From positions 56,092,528-56,156,527 of the forward strand of contig OY720345.1 of the NCBI GenBank assembly GCA_963082975.1: 64,000 bases of DNA. Reading direction: 5' to 3'. This document shows, piece after piece, positions 58,201 to 64,000 of the stretch. The translations under genes were made by a program, and so were the position numbers. This stretch comes from Labia minor (lineage: Eukaryota > Arthropoda > Insecta > Dermaptera > Spongiphoridae). The notes beneath the pieces were generated by a model. It saw only the letters and a program-made list of their open reading frames with translations. It was not told the origin of the DNA and did no database searches. How positions within the stretch are numbered: the stretch's first letter is position 1; each line of letters begins with the position of its first letter.

Positions 58201-60199
58201 CTAAAGTTAAATCTATTTTGACTAGTATAAATCAGTTGGTTTCTTATGATTCAATTGGAGACAAATTTTAAATAAAATAAATTTTTTATAATAAAGGAAA
58301 ATAAATTTTTGGCATAATCTATCATTATTATTCTTACCTGTTTCTAAATACAATTAATTTTGCAAGATAATATAAATTCAGTATAATTTTATTTTGCAGA
58401 AACTTTAAAAACCACAAATTTAACAGTTATACTTTTATTATATGAATAATCATGAGTAATTGGAAGAACACTTTAGTTTCTAATCCGTTTGTCTCTCTCG
58501 TCGCTTTAATAAGTTGAGTTTAAAACTTAGAATCCTGTTTGTTTCTAAATACAATCCTGTTATATACCTGAGAAGCAAATCTTAAAGTATAACAAAAAAA
58601 AAAGTTAAACTCAAATACAAAATATTGTGTCATCTAAAAGTATTTTCTGATTTTTTAAATCATTTTTGAATAGAATTTTCTTTATTGAAAATCAATTTTA
58701 TTTAAGTACATATTATCCATTATTATCATTGATCTTTTTCCATTTTATGGGTAGTTTCATAATTCCATTATTGTAGAACTTCTTTGGTTTATCGACAAAA
58801 AACTTGCCGACATTTTTTTTGGCCGCACTTTTGTTGGCTAATTTTGATGATGGAACCACACTAAGGGAAATGACCCATTATTTCCAATTATAAAATAATT
58901 TCAATTATTTCTGATATATAATATTTTATATCCCTATATATTATAATATTGGGATCAAAGAAAAGGCATTGTAATTAGAACTGAACAATCAATAGGACCA
59001 TTAATTCAGGTCATATTTGAAGTGTTTGAGTTCACTTATAAGTTATAAAAGAATTGACCGTTCTACAGTTCTACTAGTACCGAAGATACTTTCCCATTTT
59101 TCTCAAAAAGAAAACTTTTTGTTGGGTTTGACTATTTTTTCCATCCTATTGATTGATTTCTGTCTACTTTCAGACACTTATTCATAGATTTAAAATTTGC
59201 AATTTTATTTTTTATTTTAAGTATTACTTTTAGATTTTGTTATTTGATTTTTTAGCAATCATATTACTTGACCTTTTTCAAAAGTAAAAACTTATTATTC
59301 GATAAGTTCAGATGCATGAAAAAGTATATGAGTTGTTTGTTGATTTTGAATCTTGTTAGAGTATTCCTTGAACGGTGCCTCTATTCTATTCTTTTAAATC
59401 ATTCCAAAAACCCATATTAACAGGATATTGAAGAATATCCTCTCTCTATGGACCTTTAATTTTCCATACTTCATAATAACTAATGAAATGTTTTATCGAA
59501 AGCCGCTTCCAAGCAAACATTTGAGCCTCTAAATTTAAATAATTTTATACTAAAAGGTTAAATATACATCTGCTATATTACATCGGAATGGTTTAAATTG
59601 ATTTGGGCATCAACTCTACCTATTACGCAAACTACACATTTCATAGGATCTATCTCTGAGATTGAAAAGATTTTCATTCATTTTCAGAAATCAAAAACTA
59701 GGGTAAATTTTTTTTGCATTTTTGTATAGTGATTACGACATTTAACAAACCTAATACTAGAATGCAATATGTAATTTCTTTTAAAAATTTTGCTATGTTC
59801 TAATGAATGGGTATATAATCGATTTGTTTGGAACTTTGAGGAGACCCTATTCTGTCCATTAATTTAGTACTTTTATTTTTGATTTATTTATTTATTTTTG
59901 TCCACAGGCAAACAGTGTATTGGTGTGTGGGCAGTTCCAGGACTAGAGGAAGTGGAAGTGTCCGTCATAGTGTTGGTTATAATCACGGACGTGATTTTGT
60001 GCGCGATGCATCTTCCAGAGAAATTAGTTTTTACGAAAGGACACCTCACAGATCGAATACTTTAGTAAGAGCAGAACATAACGGATCAGCCAAGATTATT
60101 TCTGCACAGAAATGGCCAATGAAAATAAACAATTCAGAACGTCAAGAACCCAATATAATTCCTTATTCAGTGGATATGGACCAAGAGACATGTATATGA
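44537..60199 (+). CDS. Capa/pyrokinin-type neuropeptide GPCR, 3' part of gene
   Basis: Four exons, 44537-44627, 46477-46916, 56764-56956 and 59908-60199, have GT...AG borders and join in phase into 338 codons plus stop. They cover the end of TM2 to the C-terminus of a class A receptor of the PRXamide/neuromedin U group. These are plasma-membrane receptors for Capa or pyrokinin peptides, usually Gq-coupled. Landmarks: LFWQWYPWVLGEFIC before TM3, MERYIAICHP (the DRY position), RIIAGLWICAFISATPF (TM4), NETAFC in loop 2 (glycosylation site plus disulfide Cys), RMLAAVVFCFFISWAGFH (TM6) and NPILYNVMSARYRRAFK (TM7 and helix 8). The CWxP motif of TM6 reads SWAG. The upstream exon must end with one base of a Gly codon and was not found. 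Ligand choice between Capa and pyrokinin cannot be settled. Confidence 0.88.
44628..46476 (+). other. GPCR intron, 1.85 kb
   Basis: Mostly A+T-rich. It holds a hAT-end fragment near 45652 ('cagggtctgccaaactt' plus a 'gcggcacact' pair) for which no second end was found, and a complete hAT MITE at 45734-46007. Confidence 0.8.
45734..46007. mobile_element. hAT-type MITE, 274 bp
   Basis: The ends are CAGTGATTCCCAAAG on the left and, read inward, CAGAGGTTTCCAATC on the right. The 8-bp target duplication cattaaga is exact (45726-45733 and 46008-46015). It is non-coding. Confidence 0.85.
46477..46916 (+). CDS. GPCR exon: TM3 to third intracellular loop
   Basis: The acceptor is 'aattgtttcag' at 46476. 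The donor is tta g|gtaagt at 46917. It encodes ASYTSVLTIVAFTMERY through TM4, loop 2 with NETAFCAM, TM5 (about YEASFLIFFLFPMVVICVL) and a short third loop ending KPIIRML. The ATG-led frame beginning at 46427 includes intron sequence and is not the real start. Confidence 0.92.
47300..47589. mobile_element. hAT-type MITE, 290 bp
   Basis: The inverted ends are cagggatgtccaac and gttggacatccctg. The exact 8-bp duplication ttctagac lies at 47292-47299 and 47590-47597. 'gcggccca' occurs near each end. The 94-codon frame at 47218-47502 crosses the MITE border and is not a gene. Confidence 0.9.
47598..49012 (+). other. GPCR intron sequence, nothing recognised
   Basis: This belongs to the 9.85-kb intron 46917-56763. 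A+T-rich with (TA)n runs. The small 63-codon frame at 48272 has no domain. Confidence 0.5.
49189..50248 (-). mobile_element. Non-autonomous Helitron, copy D4
   Basis: The 3' end on the minus strand is the gagcgcc/ggcgctc hairpin, then CTAG at 49189 followed by T. The 5' end reads TCTATCTATTATAATAAAAG at about 50248, a few bases uncertain because of GATA repeats. It carries the LINE-derived segment but not the hAT MITE found in D1 and D3. A block near 50000 ('gccaccagcgcctctatgat') is shared with D2 near 19645. Confidence 0.7.
49258..49620 (-). pseudogene. LINE C-terminal segment carried inside Helitron D4
   Basis: The minus frame 49290-49487 reads HDLYASLDIVRVIKAKRLG then AGHMPRM, followed by broken frames. 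This is the conserved 'LY-x-x-P-x-I-x-R-x-I-K-x-R-R-L-x-W-x-G-H-V' tail of jockey/RTE-like LINE proteins. It is the best-preserved of the three copies in the window. Confidence 0.7.
51574..51667 (+). ncRNA. tRNA-like sequence, left arm of palindrome
   Basis: An A box (TAGCCTAGTGGG, 51580-51591) and B box (GGTTCGAATCC, 51645-51655) both match RNA polymerase III consensus. The T arm (gtagg/cctac, 7-nt loop) is perfect. The 5' and 3' ends do not pair as an acceptor stem. Instead cgtcatag (51575) pairs with ctatgacg downstream. It is therefore not a normal tRNA gene and may be a tRNA-derived SINE head. Confidence 0.5.
51941..52034 (-). ncRNA. tRNA-like sequence, right arm of palindrome
   Basis: It is the mirror copy of the left-arm sequence, with A box at 52017-52028 and B box at 51953-51963 on the minus strand. 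It looks identical to the left copy. Convergent transcription from the two arms would give complementary RNAs. Confidence 0.5.
52863..53930. mobile_element. TIR element family E, 1.07 kb
   Basis: The 13-bp inverted ends are ACTTTCCCGCATA (52863) and TATGCGGGAAAGT (to 53930). The left end continues into a hairpin (tacttcgtata...aagta) and 'gtattggaatcg', the same arrangement as families B and C. A GTAT microsatellite lies at about 52995-53035. A family B copy is nested in the right half. It is non-coding, and no clear target duplication was seen. Confidence 0.65.
53326..53850 (+). mobile_element. Dispersed element family B, copy 7, nested in family E
   Basis: It runs from 'tttttaccgaccgacgatag' to the 'aaaatatttatattatatcc' block, with TGACGTCA at 53738 and 53758. 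The last ~80 bp of the family, with the 'cctggccacagg' end, are absent. Confidence 0.65.
53931..54961 (+). other. GPCR intron sequence, nothing recognised
   Basis: A+T-rich. No frame or repeat end was identified. Confidence 0.4.
54962..55505. mobile_element. PIF/Harbinger-like MITE, 544 bp
   Basis: The imperfect inverted ends are AGTGGCCCATACACTTT and, from the right, AGCAGCCCAAATAGCTT, pairing over about 34 bp. The 3-bp duplication TAA lies on both sides (54959-54961 and 55506-55508), the size typical of PIF/Harbinger. Internal 'cagttt...aaactg' palindromes are frequent. The 63-codon frame at 55208-55399 has no recognisable domain. Confidence 0.6.
55506..56056 (+). other. GPCR intron sequence, nothing recognised
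   Basis: A+T-rich. No repeat end was identified. Confidence 0.4.
56057..56590 (+). mobile_element. Dispersed element family C, copy 10 (near complete)
   Basis: The terminal hairpin 'ttatctcgccagagatagt', then all family blocks in order, to 'gagatagtcgagtggagac'. It ends about 175 bp before the acceptor of the TM6-TM7 exon. The 85-codon minus frame here is incidental. Confidence 0.7.
56764..56956 (+). CDS. GPCR exon: TM6 and TM7
   Basis: The acceptor is 'cttattccag' at 56763. The donor is aa|gtaagt at 56957. The first two bases complete an Ala codon to give RML-AAVVFCFFISW across the splice. It ends in NPILYNVMSARYRRAF plus two bases of Lys. TM6 reads SWAGFHAQRL, so the usual Cys and Pro of CWxP are Ser and Gly. 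Confidence 0.92.
56957..59907 (+). other. GPCR last intron, 2.95 kb
   Basis: A+T-rich with few recognisable repeats. A 40-codon frame at 57380-57502 begins MKSCLGKAYF and loosely resembles a helix-8 sequence. No in-phase acceptor links it to the preceding exon. The 59.0-59.9 kb part shows no gene. Confidence 0.7.
59908..60199 (+). CDS. GPCR last exon: cytoplasmic tail and stop
   Basis: The acceptor is 'tttgtccacag' at 59907. The first base completes the Lys codon, then QTVYWCVGSS follows, with a Cys at a usual palmitoylation distance after helix 8. The tail is rich in Ser, Arg and Asn, as expected for arrestin and kinase regulation. The stop TGA is at 60197. A SSREISF segment resembles the tail of Drosophila CapaR as I remember it. 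Confidence 0.85.
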
Positions 60200-60357
60200 T
60201 AAATACAAATGAAATTGTGAATATGAATTGAAATTTATCTTAATGATTTTCTAATGTAAATATAGATTTATTAATTTTAGTTTAATCATTTTAATCTTGA
60301 ATATCAAATTATGTTATTGTATATAAATCTATTTAAAGGAATATATATTTTGGAATT

Positions 60358-60363
60358 AATAAA
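60358..60363 (+). terminator. Polyadenylation signal of the GPCR gene (candidate)
   Basis: AATAAA about 160 bp after the stop codon. In such A+T-rich DNA the hexamer is common by chance, so the assignment rests on position. Confidence 0.4.
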
Positions 60364-62109
60364 TTATGATGAAATATTTTATATTATTCATATTAAACTT
60401 GTATTTCATATAAAATTCATGGCTTAGTGTGATTTAAAATTCAAATTTAAATATATTTCATGAAAACAAACAGATTTAACTCAAGTTGGAGATAAACCGG
60501 ATATGTAAAGATCTTGAATTGCTTTTTTAATTACAAATTACTCAAATTTTTTTAACATGAATAATTGTATGCTTAAATGTAAATATATACCTATATATGT
60601 ATATAAATATGTTTAATAACGATATTACATCTTTAATCTTGCTTGACTTATACGTCCTATTTAAGATTACTATATTGATACTATTTATGCAATTTTATCA
60701 AAATAAAACAATAAATTAAAATTATAAATTATAATTTATTTTGTTATTTTATTGATCATAGGGATCTAATCCATTTTCGGACAACCTTCCCATTTAATTG
60801 CTAAACTATTATATTTTTTTATATTATTATATATTAAATTTAATAAATTGCTAAGGTAAGATACCTACCTCGTCATCAAGGTTAAGTATTATGAAATTTG
60901 GTTTTTGTTAAAAATAAATTTTGAATTTTAATATTTATAAAATAAATTAATTAAATATTATAATTATAAAAACAGAATTTTTTTCTAATAATTCTCTAAA
61001 TTTTAAAGTAAATGAAAAATTTAATTTCTAATAATTAAATGAAAGATCGGTGGCGTCATTCGTCCCAGATTTTCACCTGACTACAATTTTACATAAAAAT
61101 AAATTATTTAAAATGAGAGCTGATTATATTGGCATTTAACTCGGTAGAGCTTTAACTTTGGTTTTACATTTTTGTACACTTTTTAAAATTTTCCTGCTCT
61201 TCAGTCAACATTTCTATCATTTAATCATAATTAATATGTTTGACTGTCTCACTTTAAATTTATGTTAGAATCCAACTAGTTGTTCTTTGGTGTGAATCGT
61301 AATTAGTTTTTTTTTTATTATTAAAAAATACAGGTAAAAATTTCATTTTTGGTGTCATCCTTCAGTCGGTTTCCCGCAGTGTCGACCCCCCCCCCCCCTA
61401 ATGACATGGCGTCACTAGAGGGGGCCGACGACAGAAGAAAATGAATTATTTATTTAATTTATAAATCAAAGTTAGAAAATGAATAAGTAATTAACAATTT
61501 AATTAAAATGTTTTTTGTAAAAAAGAGATTTGTGTTTTTAAAATTAAGATAGTGATTTGGGATAAGTATTACAAATTGATTAAAATTCTCTTTCTTTGAG
61601 TTATTACCATCTTTGTAATGTATTAGGTGACAAATTTTTTATACATATTTATTAATCACTGCTAATATATCAATATTTTACATAATAAAATTAGATGTAG
61701 AAATAATTGAAATGGGACCAAATATTTGAAAATTAATATTATGGAAAAATCTAGAAAGCAAAAAATGTGATAAAGGAATTTTCAAAAATATATATACCTA
61801 TACATATGGGAAGTGCTTAGTTTAAAAATTAATTAAAAAATGTTAAATTATGTAGCTACCTTTATAATAATTATTTTTTTAGTATAAGCTCTCAGGTAAA
61901 GTGAAGTTACATTATATATTTCCTCTCACCCACGAAATGTGAAAAATTTAGGAAAAATTAATCTGAAAAAATGTAAAGCATAAAACAATAATATTTATAA
62001 TATATATAATTTCAATATTGTAAATGTAATTAAAAAGAAAAGATAAATAAAAATATTTTAAATAAAAAAAGAAATTCAGAAAAAATTTTATACTCGCTAA
62101 TGTATTTAT
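60364..62109. other. Region without recognisable genes
   Basis: At 61045-61435 there are blocks (ggtggcgtcattcgtccc, and 'atggcgtcactagaggggg' after a C run) that resemble worn DNA-transposon ends. No pair of ends with a duplication was found. The rest is A+T-rich. Confidence 0.35.
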
Positions 62110-62447
62110 CTTATCTTATTATGCTAGCTAAAATTGTATATATGTATTTATCTATATATATTGGTTCTCAAAAACCGCTCTAATCTTATCTTATTATGCT
62201 AGCTAAAATTGTATATATGTATTTATCTATATATATTGGTTCTCAAAAACCGCTCTAACGATTTTTTTCAAATTCACACTAGATATAGTATTTATAAAGA
62301 AAAATTAAGTTTTATTGATGATATCTCTTGAAACATACAGCTTCATTATTAATTTCTTAATTGAAAATTATATATGGAAAACGTCAAAATTTTTAATACT
62401 GCCTGCTAAGACAGTAAAAAAATGACAATTTTTTATCTAAATACATA

Positions 62448-62502
62448 TAGTCCAGCGGTTGGACTGATGTTTTAACGAGTGGATTTCGTCGGTTCGAAAC
62501 TC
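62448..62502 (+). ncRNA. tRNA-like segment in first tandem unit
   Basis: A-box-like TAGTCCAGCGGTTGG (62448) and B-box-like GGTTCGAAACTC (62491) are at tRNA-like spacing. The T-arm stem is poor and no acceptor stem forms, so this is a tRNA-derived relic or SINE head, not a functional tRNA. Confidence 0.4.
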
Positions 62503-63160
62503 GCCGGGTGAATCGTTATTTAAAAATGAAAATAATGATTTTGTTATTTTTTTTTCTTTTTATCTATTGTTTACTTTTTAATAAATTACTATTCTATATT
62601 TATTTATTCATTGTTCTTTTATTAATAAAGTTTTAGATAGTTTTATAAGTTTTAATATTTTTTCAATAAAATATTATTCAATATATTTATTAATATTATT
62701 TTATTTATTATTATTGAGTACCCGAAGTTCCATTCATTTTAATCAGATTGATGCAATGATGCAACAGTTAATAATTGTAATATTGTAATAAATCTTATCT
62801 TATTATGCTAGCTAAAATTGTATATATGTATTTATCTATATATATTGGTTCTCAAAAACCGCTCTAACGATTTTTTTCAAATTCACACTAGATATATCTT
62901 ATCTTATTATGCTAGCTAAAATTGTATATATGTATTTATCTATATATATTGGTTCTCAAAAACCGCTCTAACGATTTTTTTCAAATTCACACTAGATATA
63001 GTATTTATAAAGAAAAATTAAGTTTTATTGATGATATCTCTTGAAACATACAGCTTCATTATTAATTTCTTAATTGAAAATTATATATGGAAAACGTCAA
63101 AATTTTTAATACTGCCTGCTAAGACAGTAAAAAAATGACAATTTTTTATCTAAATACATA

Positions 63161-63215
63161 TAGTCCAGCGGTTGGACTGATGTTTTAACGAGTGGATTTC
63201 GTCGGTTCGAAACTC
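63161..63215 (+). ncRNA. tRNA-like segment in second tandem unit
   Basis: This is the copy of the segment at 62448 in the second unit, 713 bp downstream and apparently identical. Confidence 0.4.
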
Positions 63216-63763
63216 GCCGGGTGAATCGTTATTTAAAAATGAAAATAATGATTTTGTTATTTTTTTTTCTTTTTATCTATTGTTTACTTTTTAATAAATT
63301 ACTATTCTATATTTATTTATTCATTGTTCTTTTATTAATAAAGTTTTAGATAGTTTTATAAGTTTTAATATTTTTTCAATAAAATATTATTCAATATATT
63401 TATTAATATTATTTTATTTATTATTATTGAGTACCCGAAGTTCCATTCATTTTAATCAGATTGATGCAATGATGCAACAGTTAATAATTGTAATATTGTA
63501 ATAAATTTCTATCTTGAAAATTGTTACATATTATTCAGGATATTTTAAAAACTATTTCTTTCTTTAATTAATATTCATTTTTTCTATAAGTCAGATATAT
63601 TTCCAAATATTAAATAATTTTTGAAGTGAAAACTTCTTTAGCGGCGTTGAGCACTTTTGCGGGATGGGGAAAAAGTATAGAACTCGCGTGATCGTGACCA
63701 ACACCATGAAACCATCTGCTTTCAAATTTCTTATAACAGAGCGCGAAATTTGAATTGTCATTA

Positions 63764-63914
63764 GAACTGTTTTATAAATTATCTCTAACATATAAATATA
63801 TATTTATTATGTAAAGTTCATTTCATATATACATATATAATCAAAATTATACGAAATGAACTTCACATAATAAATATATATTTTATGTTAGAGATAAGAA
63901 TTATAAAACAGTTC
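63764..63914. repeat. Long near-perfect inverted repeat
   Basis: 'gaactgttttataaattatc' at 63764 and its inverse at 63914 open a stem of about 60 bp per arm with a few mismatches, and an AT-rich loop of about 28 nt. It could be a short foldback MITE. No target duplication was resolved. Confidence 0.75.
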
Positions 63915-64000
63915 GTATTGCAATATTTTAAACAAAGTTGTGTATTTATATATATATAAATATAAGTTACAAATTTGTTTAAAATATATGTTTAAAATAA

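Larger units (their letters stand above)
62110..63506 (+). repeat. Tandem duplication of a family A-derived unit
   Basis: Each half is a short leading piece (75 bp at 62110, 104 bp at 62794) followed by a 609-bp unit (62185-62793 and 62898-63506). The two 609-bp units look identical. Each starts 'cttatcttattatgctagct', holds the 'ccgctctaacgattttttt' block and a tRNA-like segment, and ends '...aatattgtaataaat'. The leading pieces are truncated repeats of the unit's own start. Confidence 0.9.

Overview
The window is very A+T-rich (about three quarters by eye, not counted). It has spliceosomal introns, long introns, polyadenylation signals and a dense mix of eukaryotic transposons, so it is animal nuclear DNA. 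An arthropod is most likely. The receptor fragment reads like an arthropod Capa/pyrokinin receptor, and the gag region of the LTR element resembles ones I associate with arachnids. The arachnid placement is inference.

Two host genes can be supported. The first is a two-exon C2H2 zinc-finger gene at 22.3-23.4 kb on the + strand. It has nine near-identical fingers plus one degenerate finger. The second is the 3' part of a PRXamide (Capa/pyrokinin-type) neuropeptide GPCR on the + strand. Four exons (44537-44627, 46477-46916, 56764-56956, 59908-60199) join in phase and run from the end of TM2 to the stop codon. The exon or exons for the N-terminus, TM1 and TM2 were not found.

Everything else that can be identified is mobile DNA. 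0-8 kb: fragments of dispersed families A, B, C and F (labels are mine), a LINE remnant and a complete non-autonomous Helitron (5603-7070). 13.5-15.3 kb: a 47-bp minisatellite, a palindrome matching the NRF-1 consensus, a foldback repeat and a fragment with an endonuclease/exonuclease/phosphatase motif. 16.9-19.9 kb: three nested elements, with one Helitron inside another inside a family C repeat. 27.9-31.2 kb: a hAT transposon with an open 619-codon transposase, matching 8-bp target duplications and a paralogous unoccupied site elsewhere in the window. 37.9-44.2 kb: a Ty3/gypsy-type LTR element that looks whole and has LTRs that look identical. It ends about 320 bp before the first GPCR exon seen. 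46.9-56.8 kb: one GPCR intron with a hAT MITE, a Helitron inside a family B repeat, a 2-kb palindrome with tRNA-like sequences in both arms, a 1-kb TIR element and a Harbinger-like MITE. 62.1-63.5 kb: a tandem duplication of a roughly 700-bp unit that carries a second tRNA-like sequence.

There is no operon-like organisation. The two host genes appear unrelated. Element boundaries were set by eye from terminal motifs, target duplications and comparisons between copies in the window. Family names A, B, C, E, F and G are working labels, not database names.
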